Assembly (NCBI RefSeq): GCF_001190945.1
Contig: NZ_CP011112.1
Coordinates: forward strand, 1 to 64,000
DNA: 64,000 nucleotides
Reading direction: 5' to 3'
DNA from: Luteipulveratus mongoliensis
Lineage (GTDB): Bacteria; Actinomycetota; Actinomycetes; Actinomycetales; Dermatophilaceae
Below are positions 1 to 8,271 of the stretch, one piece after another (positions within the stretch are counted from its first letter, which is position 1; each line of letters opens with the position of its first letter). Made by a program: the position numbers and the translations under genes. The notes under the pieces are model-generated. The model searched no databases. It was given only the letters and a program-made list of their open reading frames with translations, and had not been told where the DNA came from.

Positions 1-515
1 CGTCACGTCGGTGAAGCTGACCGCCGTGTCCGCCTTGGTCGTACAGAGATCGGCCAGCGGTGGCTGCCCGGCACGACGAGCAGGCAGCCGTTGTCCTCGT
101 CGGTCGCATCGAGAGCCATCCAGGCTGCGATGCAGGTGCCCGGCTCGGCCTTCAGGTAGAAGTTGTCCTGGTGCAACGCCTGGCCGCGTGCCCCGGGCGG
201 CTTGAAGTAGAGCATCGTCTGGACGGCGTACGGGTCGTTGCCGACCAGCGTCTGCAGCTGGGCCCGAAGCCGCGCATCGAGCAGCCACTGCAGCGACGTG
301 TCGTCCCAGCGGTGCATCTGCGCCATCCGCGGATAGCGCTTCAACGGGTCCTTGCTGCTCGGCTGGACCCCGACCATGTCCTCCGGCAGCCGGTCCCGGC
401 GACGCGCCCTCATGTAGTGGTCACGCAACCGGTCGACCTCGTCGTCGGCGAAGAGCCCGCTGACGACGGCGTACCCATCGGTCTCGAACGTACGCTTGAC
501 TGAATCACTCACCAT
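1..515 (-). pseudogene. phytanoyl-CoA dioxygenase family protein, frameshifted and cut by window edge
   Basis: This is the N-terminal part of a PhyH-type Fe(II)/2-oxoglutarate dioxygenase, a family that hydroxylates small organic substrates. The segment LHQDNFY carries the HxD iron-binding pair, and a PGSHRW segment precedes the expected distal part. The open frame ends at 3-5 with an unrelated arginine-rich tail. In the frame one base away, positions 1-57 encode LADLCTTKADTAVSFTDV, which looks like the normal PhyH continuation, so about one base is missing near 57-60. It is either a recent pseudogene or a sequencing error. It starts at the ATG at 515, divergent from the AraC-type regulator at 579, a common pairing for this family. 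Confidence 0.75.
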
Positions 516-578
516 GAGAAAAGCATCCGCCCGAGAACTGGCTCATACGAGGGCCAGCCGTCGCAAGGCGTTGCCTGT

Positions 579-1358
579 TTGACGCATCTGTCTCTCCATG
601 GCTCGCCCAGCTACTGGCGCTGCGAGCCCGAGTGGTCTTGGCGGTCCAAGCCGTTGGAGGACCACCTCCTGTGGTGCGTCCTCGACGGCGTCGGCCGGCT
701 GGAGGTGGCCGGTCACGACGTCGCGCTCCGACCGGGCGTCTGCTTCCTCCTGGAGCCGGGTGACGCCCCGGTTGCCGAGCACGACCCGCACCGGCGGCTG
801 CTCGTCTTCGGCATCCATTTCGAAACCCCAGACGATGTACGCCTGCCGCACCGTTGGTGCGCGACCCGCGACTTCGACCTGCTGACCGGGCTCGCTCGCC
901 TCGCCCACGACGGGCACCGCCGAGGAGACGTGCGCGGGCTGCGGCAGGCGGTCCTCGGTCTCGAACAGATCCTGCTCATGCTCCACGACGACGCGACCCG
1001 GCCGACGCCGAGTCACGTGGACACGGCCCTGGCCGACGTCGTACGCGACATCCGTGGCGACCCGGGCCGACGCTGGACCGTGCCCGAGCTCGCGACGCGG
1101 ACGGGTCTGTCGCGGTCGCAGCTCACGCGCCGGTTCACGACGTACACCGGTCTGCCGCCGGCTCGCTTCGTGGCGCAGGCGAGGGTCGCGCGGGCCCGCG
1201 AGCTGATCGTCGAGACGGATCTGACTGTCAGCCAGGTCGCGACTGTCCTGGGCTACAGCGACCTCGGCCACTTCAGCCGTCAGTACCAGCGCCACACCGG
1301 ACGCGCACCCGGCGCCGACGGCCGCCGATCTAGGGTGGTCGACCGTGCCGACGACTGA
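579..1358 (+). CDS. AraC family transcriptional regulator
   Basis: A 259-residue regulator with an N-terminal cupin-like sensor region (about residues 10-110) and a C-terminal double helix-turn-helix of the AraC/XylS type (about 155-250; motifs ATRTGLSRSQLTRRF and VATVLGYSDLGHFSRQY). It lies divergent to the PhyH-like gene and probably senses a small substrate and controls it; that is inference from position. The only in-frame start near the 5' end is the TTG at 579, with a weak AAGG about 9 nt upstream. Its last 14 bases overlap the next gene. Confidence 0.85.
   Translation: MTHLSLHGSPSYWRCEPEWSWRSKPLEDHLLWCVLDGVGRLEVAGHDVALRPGVCFLLEPGDAPVAEHDPHRRLLVFGIHFETPDDVRLPHRWCATRDFDLLTGLARLAHDGHRRGDVRGLRQAVLGLEQILLMLHDDATRPTPSHVDTALADVVRDIRGDPGRRWTVPELATRTGLSRSQLTRRFTTYTGLPPARFVAQARVARARELIVETDLTVSQVATVLGYSDLGHFSRQYQRHTGRAPGADGRRSRVVDRADD
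1331..1336 (+). promoter_or_regulatory. -10 hexamer TAGGGT, possible leaderless promoter
   Basis: TAGGGT lies 8 nt before the GTG at 1345, inside the 3' end of the AraC gene. It could give the hydratase-fold gene its own near-leaderless transcript. Confidence 0.35.
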
Positions 1359-2364
1359 CTCGACCAGCGACGTCCTGCTCCTGCGCGAAGGCGCACTCGG
1401 GCGGATCGTCCTCAACCGACCGCACGCCATCAACGCGCTCACCGAGCCGATGGTCACCGCCGTCTCCGAGGCACTGCGCGAGTGGGCGAGCGACGAGACC
1501 GTGCAGACCGTCTCCATCGAAGGCGCGGGCGAGCGCGGCCTGTCCGCGGGAGGCGACGTCGTGGCCGTACGCCGCGCCCGGCTGGCCGGCGAGGACCACA
1601 CCTCCTTTTTCCGAGCCGAGTACGCCATGAATGCCGCCCTCGCGTCGTTCACGAAGCCGGTGGTCGCGTTCCAGGACGGCGTGGTCATGGGCGGCGGCAT
1701 CGGCATCTCGTCGTACGCCAGCCTCCGCCTTGTCACTGAGCGCTCGCGAATCGCTATGCCCGAGACGGGAATTGGCTTCTTTCCGGATGTGGGCGCGCTC
1801 TACCTCCTCTCCCGTGCGCCGGGCGAGATCGGCACCCACCTCGCGCTGACCGGTACGACGATCGGTGCCGCCGACGCCGTCGCCGCCGAGCTGTCCGACA
1901 CGGCGGTGAGCTCCGCGGACTGGCCGGACGTGCTCGCCCGGCTGGCGGACGGCGTACCCGCACTGCGGACCACGGTCCCTCCGTCGCCGAGCACGCTCGC
2001 GGGTGGCCGCGGGTGGATCGACGAGTGCTACGCCGGGGACGAGGCGGTCGCGATCGTCGCCCGGCTCCTCTCGCACGCGTCGCCGGATGCGCAGGCCGCC
2101 GGCGCCCTCATCGAGACGCGCTCGCCGTTATCTGTGGCCGTGACCCTGGAGGCGTTGCGGCGGGCGACGACGATGGAGACGGTCGCCGAGGTGCTTGAGC
2201 AGGACCTGGTGCTGGCCGATCGACTGGTGGCCGGGGGCGACTTCGTGGAGGGCGTACGCGCCCAGCTGGTCGACAAGGACCGCTCGCCGCGGTGGCAGCA
2301 CGACTCGCTCGGCGCGGTCCCGCGCGAGCTGGTGGAGTCGTACTTAGCGAACGGCGCCGGTTGA
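1345..2364 (+). CDS. enoyl-CoA hydratase/isomerase family protein, 3-hydroxyisobutyryl-CoA hydrolase type
   Basis: A 339-residue crotonase-fold protein. The MGGGIGIS oxyanion loop (about 114-121) and the signature MPETGIGFFPDVGALYLLSR fit the 3-hydroxyisobutyryl-CoA hydrolase (HIBCH/ECH_2) branch better than true hydratases, and the length also matches. HIBCH releases 3-hydroxyisobutyrate in valine degradation. The GTG start at 1345 lies inside the end of the AraC gene. Other valine-pathway genes are not adjacent, so the exact substrate is inferred. Confidence 0.8.
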   Translation: MPTTDSTSDVLLLREGALGRIVLNRPHAINALTEPMVTAVSEALREWASDETVQTVSIEGAGERGLSAGGDVVAVRRARLAGEDHTSFFRAEYAMNAALASFTKPVVAFQDGVVMGGGIGISSYASLRLVTERSRIAMPETGIGFFPDVGALYLLSRAPGEIGTHLALTGTTIGAADAVAAELSDTAVSSADWPDVLARLADGVPALRTTVPPSPSTLAGGRGWIDECYAGDEAVAIVARLLSHASPDAQAAGALIETRSPLSVAVTLEALRRATTMETVAEVLEQDLVLADRLVAGGDFVEGVRAQLVDKDRSPRWQHDSLGAVPRELVESYLANGAG

Positions 2365-2437
2365 AGGAATCCCGCGCACAGCACAGTCGCGAGTGCGCGC
2401 TCATCGGCGGCCGCCAGAACTTTCTTTCGATATGCCC

Positions 2438-2468
2438 TTGCCTTAGAGCGTGCTCTAACTCTTACCGT
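2438..2468 (+). promoter_or_regulatory. MerR-type promoter with palindromic operator and 19-bp spacer
   Basis: TTGCCT (2438-2443) and TACCGT (2463-2468) are separated by 19 bp, the over-long spacing typical of MerR-activated promoters. Within the spacer lies a perfect inverted repeat TTAGAGC-GT-GCTCTAA (2443-2458). The ATG at 2476 follows the -10 by 7 nt with no Shine-Dalgarno, so the transcript is probably leaderless. The adjacent MerR gene is the obvious regulator. Confidence 0.8.
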
Positions 2469-2475
2469 CATAGAC

Positions 2476-2940
2476 ATGACCACCGCGACGATCATCGATC
2501 AGGCCCTCGCCAATCGCGTCGGCAACGAACCCGTCACCGTCGAGCAGGTGACCGCGCTGCTCAATGCCGATGAGGTCACCGAGCCGATGACCGTCGCCCA
2601 GGTTGCCGAGCTGCTCGACCTCAGCCCGCACACCCTGCGCTACTACGAACGCATCGGCCTCGTGTCGGTGCCACGGTCACAGTCGGGCCACCGGGTCTAT
2701 GACGCAGACTCGGTGCGACGGATCACGTTCCTGACGCGAATGCGCCTGTCAGGTATGTCGATTCGCGATCTCAAGGAGTACGTCGACCTCGCCGCACAGG
2801 GCGAGTCCACAGCACCGCAGCGACTGGAGCTCATGCAGTCGCACCGCGACCGGATCGCCCGGCAGATCGAGGAGCTGCAGCTCTCGCTCGCGGTCACCGA
2901 CTACAAGATCTCCGCCTACGGCGGCATCTGCTCCCCCTAG
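2476..2940 (+). CDS. MerR family transcriptional regulator
   Basis: A 154-residue regulator. A 35-40-residue N-terminal extension is followed by a MerR winged helix (about 38-105; TVAQVAELLDLSPHTLRYYE, then the GHRVYDADSVRRITFL wing) and a C-terminal dimerisation coiled coil (about 110-145). No cysteine cluster for metal binding is seen except a single Cys near the C terminus, so a metal sensor is unlikely. The operator at 2438-2468 sits immediately upstream, which implies autoregulation together with the aldo/keto reductase 90 bp downstream. Confidence 0.88.
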   Translation: MTTATIIDQALANRVGNEPVTVEQVTALLNADEVTEPMTVAQVAELLDLSPHTLRYYERIGLVSVPRSQSGHRVYDADSVRRITFLTRMRLSGMSIRDLKEYVDLAAQGESTAPQRLELMQSHRDRIARQIEELQLSLAVTDYKISAYGGICSP

Positions 2941-3030
2941 CGCGACCCGACCGCTTCCCATCTCTCAACTCCCCGATCGCGGGCGTTGTGAACCTTGTCC
3001 TGCCTCGAAACACTCGAAGGAGCAACTCAG

Positions 3031-4026
3031 ATGAGCACCCAGATCCCCCGCCGCAGCATCGGTGACCTCGAGGTGTCCGCGCTCGGCCTCGGCTGCATGG
3101 GCATGTCGTTCGCCTATGGCGAGGCCGACCGCGACGAAGCCCTCGCGACCCTCAACCGCGCGCTCGACCTCGGCGTGAACCTGCTCGACACCGCCGACAT
3201 GTACGGCAACGGCCACAACGAGCAGCTGCTCGCCGAGGTCCTGCGCACCCGTCGCGACGAGGTCGTGCTGGCCACGAAGTTCGGCATCCTGACCGACCCC
3301 GAGACATCGATGCCCAATGGGCAGGTCGACGGCTCGGCGGCGTACGCCCGCAAGGCCGTTGACGCCTCGCTCTCTCGTCTGGGCGTGGACCAGATCGACC
3401 TCTACTACCTGCACCGCCCGGACCCGCAGGTGCCGATCGAGGAGTCCGTCGGCGCGATGGCGCAGATGGTCGACGCAGGCAAGGTCCGGCAGATCGGTCT
3501 GTCCGAGGCATCCGCGGAGACGCTGCGCCGCGCGAACGCCGTCCACCAGATCGCGGCCGTGCAGACCGAGTGGTCCATCTTCAGCCGCGACATCGAGCGG
3601 GCCGTCGTCCCGACCGCGCGCGAGCTCGGCACCACCGTGGTGGCGTACTCGCCGCTCGGTCGGGGCCTGCTCACCGGTTCAGCGGCGGCAGCAAAGCCGG
3701 GTGACGACGACTTCCGGTCGACGCTGCCGCGCTGGCAGGGCGACAACCTGGACAAGAACGTCGCGCTGGTCGAGCGGATCCGCGAGATCGCAGACGGCGT
3801 CGACTCCACGCCGGGTCAGGTCGCGCTGGCCTGGCTGCTCGCCCAGGGTGAGGACGTCGTACCGATCCCTGGAACGAAGCGCCGGAAGTACCTCGAGGAG
3901 AACGTAAAGGCGGCCACCCTCGTGGTCCCGCAAAGCGCGCTCGATGAGCTGTCCGCGCTGGAGCCGGCCGGCGACCGTACGCCGGACATGAGCTGGGTCG
4001 AGCGCGACACCGTCGCCGCCGGCTGA
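3031..4026 (+). CDS. aldo/keto reductase
   Basis: A 331-residue NADPH-dependent (beta/alpha)8 oxidoreductase of the aldo/keto reductase family. The catalytic tetrad is visible: D53 and Y58 in [12 protein letters not shown]83 in ATKFGI, H128 in YYLHRP. The C-terminal [16 protein letters not shown] segment is the cofactor 2'-phosphate-binding motif. The start is the ATG at 3031, preceded by GAAGGAG. It follows the MerR gene, a common arrangement in which the regulator controls the reductase, perhaps in response to reactive aldehydes or quinones (inference). Confidence 0.92.
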   Translation: MSTQIPRRSIGDLEVSALGLGCMGMSFAYGEADRDEALATLNRALDLGVNLLDTADMYGNGHNEQLLAEVLRTRRDEVVLATKFGILTDPETSMPNGQVDGSAAYARKAVDASLSRLGVDQIDLYYLHRPDPQVPIEESVGAMAQMVDAGKVRQIGLSEASAETLRRANAVHQIAAVQTEWSIFSRDIERAVVPTARELGTTVVAYSPLGRGLLTGSAAAAKPGDDDFRSTLPRWQGDNLDKNVALVERIREIADGVDSTPGQVALAWLLAQGEDVVPIPGTKRRKYLEENVKAATLVVPQSALDELSALEPAGDRTPDMSWVERDTVAAG

Positions 4027-4037
4027 CTCAAGAGAAC

Positions 4038-4143
4038 GCTGGTCGAGTAGGCGAGGAACGAGCCGTATCGAGACCCGGTGACGCACAGGGAGATTCCGCC
4101 GTCACCGGGTTTCGACTCGTGCTCGCCCAGGGGCTCGCCCGGC
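4038..4143. repeat. modular palindromic intergenic repeat, copy 1 (degenerate)
   Basis: It begins GCTGGTCGAGTAGGCGAG, has the inner arm GTATCGAGACCCGGTGACG opposite CGTCACCGGGTTTCGACTCG, and decays at its right end near the stop of the MurE-like gene. It lies between two convergent genes, where it could act as a bidirectional terminator. Confidence 0.8.
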
Positions 4144-5607
4144 TCAACCTGCGGGGGTGGCGAGCAGCTCGTTGACGACGGTCGCGTCGTGGAACTCGAT
4201 GTCGCCATCGGGCAGGTGCTGCACCCGCTCGTGCCCCTTGCCGGCCACGACCACCACATCGCCGGGCCGAGCCTGCGAGAGCGCCAGCTCGATCGCCTTG
4301 CGCCGGTCCAGCACGATCGTCGTACGACTGAGGTCGGCTCCCGTGGCGACCTCATCGGCGATGGCCTGCGGGTCCTCGGAGTAGGCGTCGTCCGTGGTGA
4401 TGATGCCCACATCAGCCAGCCGCGACGCGACCTGACCCATCAGGGGGCGCTTGGCCTTGTCGCGGTCACCGGCGGCGCCGTAGATGCAGATGACGCGAGC
4501 GTCGGCGCCCCGGGCCTGGGCGACATCGCGCGCCACGTCGAGCACGGCCTGCAGGCCGATGTCGGTGTGGGCGTAGTCGACGACGACCTCGATGCCGTGA
4601 TCCAGCGCCGCCGGCACCCGCTCGAAACGACCGGGCACCTGGTCCATCGTCTCGACCGCGCGCACCAGCACCTCGGGGTCCATGCCCATCTCGAGCGCGA
4701 TCGCCGACGCACCCGCGACGTTGTGCACGTTGTAGTCACCCAGCAGCGGCGTCTTGAGCTCGAGCATCCCGCGCGGCGTCTGCAGCTCGAACGCCGTCCC
4801 GCCGCCCTCGACGCGCTCGCCGACAATCCGGTAGTCGGCGTTCTCGGACAGACCGAACGTCAGCGTGCCCGGGATCTCCTCTGCGAGCCGCTTGCCGTAG
4901 ACGTCGTCGACGTTGCTGAGCTTCGGCCCGGCCGTCCACTCGAAGAGCCGACGCTTCGTGAGGTAGTAGTCCTCCATCGTGCCGTGCAGGTCAATGTGGT
5001 CACGCGTGAGGTTGGTGAAAAGCGCTGCGGCGTAATGGGTTCCGAGCACACGGTGCAAGTGGATGCCGTGCGAGGAAGTCTCCAGGACGACGTGCTGTAC
5101 GCCGGCGTCGACCATCCGCGCGAGGTTGCCCTGGACGATGGGCGCCTCACCAGTGGTCCGCTCGGACACCTCACGCGAGTCGCCGACCGCGATCTCGGCC
5201 GTCGTCATCAGACCCGTGTGATCGGTGCCGTACGCCGCACTCAGGATGGCGTGCAGGACGTACGAGCTCGTGGTCTTGCCGTTGGTGCCGGTGATGCCAT
5301 AGACGGTGAGCTTCTCGGACGGGCGACCGGTGACCTCGACGGCCAGGCGAGCGAGGGCCGTACGGGCATCAGGGACGATCGCGGTCGGTACGCCCGGGAC
5401 CTCACGCTCGGCGACGACCAAGGAGGCACCACGCGAGAGCGCCTGGGGCACGAAGTCGACGCCGTCCACGAGGAATCCGGGAATGGCCACGAAGGCACCG
5501 CCCGGCACGACATCGCGGGAGTCATGAGTGACCGCGCCCACCGATGTCACGGACTCTGGGACATCAACGCCGAGGATGTCGCCCAGGGCCGCGTGGTCAA
5601 GAAGCAC
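4144..5607 (-). CDS. Mur ligase family protein, MurE-like
   Basis: A 487-residue ATP-dependent Mur ligase with the three expected domains: N-terminal UDP-MurNAc-binding, central ATPase (GTNGKTTSS near 108-116; ETSSHGI; THYAAALFTNLTRDHIDLHG) and C-terminal domain (VVDYAHTD, GAAGDRDKAKRP, AGKGHE). MurE adds the third residue of the peptidoglycan stem peptide. The usual DNPR motif that reads diaminopimelate is DDAY here (residues 406-409, followed by SEDP). The gene also stands alone, outside any division/cell-wall cluster. It may be a second MurE-like enzyme with altered substrate choice. The GTG start at 5607 is supported by TAGAGT 6 nt upstream. Confidence 0.85.
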   Translation of the reverse strand: MLLDHAALGDILGVDVPESVTSVGAVTHDSRDVVPGGAFVAIPGFLVDGVDFVPQALSRGASLVVAEREVPGVPTAIVPDARTALARLAVEVTGRPSEKLTVYGITGTNGKTTSSYVLHAILSAAYGTDHTGLMTTAEIAVGDSREVSERTTGEAPIVQGNLARMVDAGVQHVVLETSSHGIHLHRVLGTHYAAALFTNLTRDHIDLHGTMEDYYLTKRRLFEWTAGPKLSNVDDVYGKRLAEEIPGTLTFGLSENADYRIVGERVEGGGTAFELQTPRGMLELKTPLLGDYNVHNVAGASAIALEMGMDPEVLVRAVETMDQVPGRFERVPAALDHGIEVVVDYAHTDIGLQAVLDVARDVAQARGADARVICIYGAAGDRDKAKRPLMGQVASRLADVGIITTDDAYSEDPQAIADEVATGADLSRTTIVLDRRKAIELALSQARPGDVVVVAGKGHERVQHLPDGDIEFHDATVVNELLATPAG

Positions 5608-5613
5608 CGGAGG

Positions 5614-5619
5614 ACTCTA
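5614..5619 (-). promoter_or_regulatory. -10 hexamer TAGAGT, leaderless promoter of the MurE-like gene
   Basis: TAGAGT read on the minus strand ends 6 nt before the GTG at 5607, and no Shine-Dalgarno is present. It fixes this start. Confidence 0.45.
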
Positions 5620-5776
5620 ACAACGGCAGGGCTCGTGCACCTGATCGGTGACGATAACCGCCTCTAGAACACGCGCTAGATCGTCCAAGAGGGCGCGATC
5701 GAGTCCCCCGGACGGGTGAGCGCTCCCACTCCACCGAGCGATGCGCAGGGCGCGGACTGCGGCCGATCCTGATGTC

Positions 5777-6604
5777 ATGACCTCGATGACGACGCCCCAT
5801 CACTGGGCGCCCGTGTCACGATGCGATGTGGCTTCCCTCACGGTGACCGTGCTCGGCAGCTGCGGCGCGTGGCCGGAGCCAGGACGGGCCTGCTCCGGAC
5901 TCGTCGTCGAGGCCGATGGCGCCGCGGTACTGCTCGATCTCGGCTGGGGCACGCTGCCGAGGCTGCTGACGCATCTGGACTCAGCGGTCGCTGCGGGGCT
6001 TGAGGCGGTCGTCATCACCCATGACCACCCGGACCACACCGGCGACCTGGCCGGCCTGCTGCGGGCCCGCTGGTACGCCGGACGGGACCTTCCTCCCCTG
6101 CCGCTGTTCTGTCCCTCGGCCGTGTTCGAACGCCTCGCTGCTGTCGAGAAGGGCGGCGGGCTCGCGATGGCGCACGTCTTCGACTGGCGGGGTACGCCGG
6201 ACACGGCCGAGGTGGGCGCGTTCCACCTCTCGTTGCGGCAGCTCCCGCACTACGTGGACAACGTGGGCGTCCGGGTGACGTCCGGCGCCGGCACGATCGC
6301 GTACACCGGCGACACCGGACCGGACGACGCGGTGGCGGAGCTCGGACGTGATGCGGACGTGTTCATCGTGGACGCCACCGACCGTCACCAGCAGGACGGA
6401 GTCCCGAGCGCGGAGGCGGGCACACCGGCGTACAACCTGACGGCAGCCGAGGCGGGACAGCTCGCGGAGCGCGCGAGGGCTCGACGTCTCCTGCTCACCC
6501 ATTTCTGGCCGGGCAACCACCGCGAGCGCAGTCGCCAGGACGCCGCGGCACACTTCTCCGGAGACGTGCTGCTCGCGGACGAAGGGCTGTCGGTCACCGT
6601 TTGA
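5777..6604 (+). CDS. MBL-fold metallo-hydrolase
   Basis: A metallo-beta-lactamase-fold hydrolase related to the RNase Z/AtsA-like branch. The zinc motif THDHPDH is clear, with downstream ligands in YTGDTGPDD and LLLTHFWPG. The fold starts at SLTVTVLGSCG, so any start between 5741 (ATG) and 5828 (GTG) is possible; the ATG at 5777 is a compromise without a strong ribosome-binding site. The upstream 130 bp hold nothing else recognisable. The substrate is unknown; many relatives act on phosphodiesters or esters. Confidence 0.8.
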   Translation: MTSMTTPHHWAPVSRCDVASLTVTVLGSCGAWPEPGRACSGLVVEADGAAVLLDLGWGTLPRLLTHLDSAVAAGLEAVVITHDHPDHTGDLAGLLRARWYAGRDLPPLPLFCPSAVFERLAAVEKGGGLAMAHVFDWRGTPDTAEVGAFHLSLRQLPHYVDNVGVRVTSGAGTIAYTGDTGPDDAVAELGRDADVFIVDATDRHQQDGVPSAEAGTPAYNLTAAEAGQLAERARARRLLLTHFWPGNHRERSRQDAAAHFSGDVLLADEGLSVTV

Positions 6605-6675
6605 GACATGGCGTCCACCATGCGGACAAAATTCCGGATGTGGATCTCCTGGGAGTCCTACAACGCGTCGTCGTG

Positions 6676-6693
6676 AAAGGGCGAACGGCCCTT
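6676..6693. terminator. small hairpin, possible terminator
   Basis: AAGGGC and GCCCTT form a 6-bp stem with loop GAACG, 72 bp after the MBL-fold gene. There is no T-run, so termination is tentative. The rest of 6605-6781 shows nothing recognisable. Confidence 0.3.
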
Positions 6694-6781
6694 CCTCCGC
6701 GTCATCAGCGCGATGTCATCGCCCTGATATCCAGACCCCGACGAGGCCCGCGAAGGCGCGCCTGATACCAGGCGCCAGACA

Positions 6782-6809
6782 TTCACCTGGTGAATGGTGA
6801 TCGGTCACC
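6782..6809. promoter_or_regulatory. two adjacent palindromes upstream of the flippase-like gene
   Basis: TTCACC-T-GGTGAA (6782-6794) is followed by GGTGA-TCGG-TCACC (6796-6809). They share the GGTGA/TCACC half-site and end 15 bp before the GTG at 6825. They are probably operator half-sites for an unknown dimeric regulator. Confidence 0.45.
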
Positions 6810-6824
6810 GGAAGCCATGGGACC

Positions 6825-8039
6825 GTGAAGGCCATGCCGATCAGCTCCGCCCCCGAGCCGACCGCGTCCCTCTGCCCTTCTGGCGAGCGCGTGCTCCGCT
6901 GTCGCGTCCTCGCCACCATCAAGGCACTCCTCGGCCTCGGCGTCACCGCCGGGGCCCTCATCTGGGGCCTGCCGCGCGCCGTCGGCGCCTCCTGGTCCCA
7001 GATCGGCTCGATCATCGTGGGTATCCCGATGTGGCAGCTGTTCGCGCTGGCCGCCCTCTGGGCGATCGGCATCCTCTCGCACACGATCATGCTGTCCGCC
7101 GCTATGCCCGGCCTCCGGCACCGCCAGGCTCTGCTGGTGAGCCAGACCGGCGCCGCTGTCGCCAACGTGCTCCCGGTCGGCGGGGCCGCCGGCACCGCCC
7201 TCAACTTCTCGATGATCCGGCGTTGGGGCTTCACCAGCTTCGACTTCGCGCGCTACGCGATGGTCACCAACCTGTGGGACACCCTCTTCAAGCTCGGCCT
7301 CCCGGTCGTGGCCGTCACCTGGCTCGGCGCGACCGCACCCGGTCAGGGCACGTTGTTCTGGATCGCGCTGTGGAGCCTGGTGATGTTCATCGCCGTGGTC
7401 GTCGGCGCGACCGTGCTGCTGCGCAGTGACCGACTCGCACACTCCGCCGGCCACCGCGCAGGTCGCGTCGCTGTCCGCTTCGGCCGTCCCGTCGAGCCAG
7501 CCGCGTGGGCGCGTCGCGCGGGCGAGATCCGTTGGGACACTGCGGGCCTCGTGTCCTCAGCGTGGATCCGCCTGACGACCGGCAAGGTCCTCTACGTCGT
7601 ACTGCAGACCGCCCTTCTGGGCGCGTGCCTCGCAGCAGTCGGCGCGAACATCAACCCGGCCGTGGTCTTCGCCGCGTACGCCGTCCAGCAGGTCCTCAGC
7701 ATCGCCTCCATCACACCCGGCGCGGCCGGTGTGGTCGAGGTCGGCATGGCCGGTGTGCTCGTCGCGCTCGGACTGCCCGCACCCGAGGCCGCAGCAGGAA
7801 TCCTGCTCTACCGCGGCTTCACCTTCGCCCTTGAGATCCCCGTCGGCGGCACCGCGCTCGTGTGGTGGCTCGTCCGCGGTCGCCACCTGGCCGACGCCCG
7901 GCGCGCTAGCGCTCCGCAGCCGGCCGCCGTCGCAGCGACGCGCGCGCCTCGCCCAGCACACCCGGCGTACGCGGCGACGCCGCGCCCGACGTACCTGATG
8001 TACCGCCCCGCGCCCGAGCTCGCGCTCGCCGTCGACTGA
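6825..8039 (+). CDS. lysylphosphatidylglycerol synthase TM region/UPF0104-like membrane protein (paralogue 1)
   Basis: A 404-residue polytopic membrane protein with about 8-9 hydrophobic segments, matching the transmembrane (flippase-like) half of MprF/AglD relatives. It lacks the cytoplasmic aminoacyl-transferase domain. The family motif NVLPVGGAAGTALNFSM and the C-terminal ITPGAAGVVEVGMAG are both present. The last 50 residues are a Pro/Ala/Arg-rich tail. It is clearly paralogous to the protein at 9507-10679. The role is probably transport or flipping of a lipid-linked substrate (inference from family). Starts at GTG 6825 and ATG 6834 are both possible. Confidence 0.8.
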   Translation: MKAMPISSAPEPTASLCPSGERVLRCRVLATIKALLGLGVTAGALIWGLPRAVGASWSQIGSIIVGIPMWQLFALAALWAIGILSHTIMLSAAMPGLRHRQALLVSQTGAAVANVLPVGGAAGTALNFSMIRRWGFTSFDFARYAMVTNLWDTLFKLGLPVVAVTWLGATAPGQGTLFWIALWSLVMFIAVVVGATVLLRSDRLAHSAGHRAGRVAVRFGRPVEPAAWARRAGEIRWDTAGLVSSAWIRLTTGKVLYVVLQTALLGACLAAVGANINPAVVFAAYAVQQVLSIASITPGAAGVVEVGMAGVLVALGLPAPEAAAGILLYRGFTFALEIPVGGTALVWWLVRGRHLADARRASAPQPAAVAATRAPRPAHPAYAATPRPTYLMYRPAPELALAVD

Positions 8040-8056
8040 CCGCTCGGCTCACTCGC

Positions 8057-8152
8057 GCACTGCACCCTTCGTTCGCTCCCGCACTGCACCCTTCGTTCGC
8101 TCCCGCACTGCACCCTTCGTTCGCTCCCGCACTGCACCCTTCGTTCGCTCCC
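8057..8152. repeat. tandem array, four 24-bp units
   Basis: Four identical 24-bp units beginning GCACTGCACCCTTCGTTCGC lie head to tail, flanked by partial copies (…CTCGC before, GCAAAG after). The array fills most of the 232-bp gap between the first flippase-like gene and the convergent TPR/Sel1-like gene. The period is a multiple of three, but the peptide it would encode (GSERRVQC repeats on the minus strand) belongs to no convincing gene. Confidence 0.9.
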
Positions 8153-8271
8153 GCAAAGTGACTCTCGTCCTCGCAGGCGGCTCTCCTCAAGGCGAGGCAT
8201 CTGCGAGGTAGCGAGTCACCTTGCGATCGCAAAGGGCCAAGCGGCCGGCGTGGCGAGATCGCGCAGCGCGA

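Noticed and set aside
4078-5667. 529-codon plus-strand open frame across the MurE-like gene
   Set aside because: It is antisense to a clear Mur ligase with all motifs; typical long shadow frame in high-GC DNA.
5638-5690. TCTAG…CTAGA inverted repeat between the MurE-like and MBL genes
   Set aside because: Arms of five bases with an eight-base spacer are too weak to support a site.
8057-8152. CRISPR array
   Set aside because: Units are directly abutting with no unique spacers, and no cas genes are in the window.
7808-8232. Minus-strand frames encoding GSERRVQC-type repeats over the 24-bp array
   Set aside because: They arise only from the tandem DNA array and antisense of the flippase-like gene; no start signal or family resemblance.
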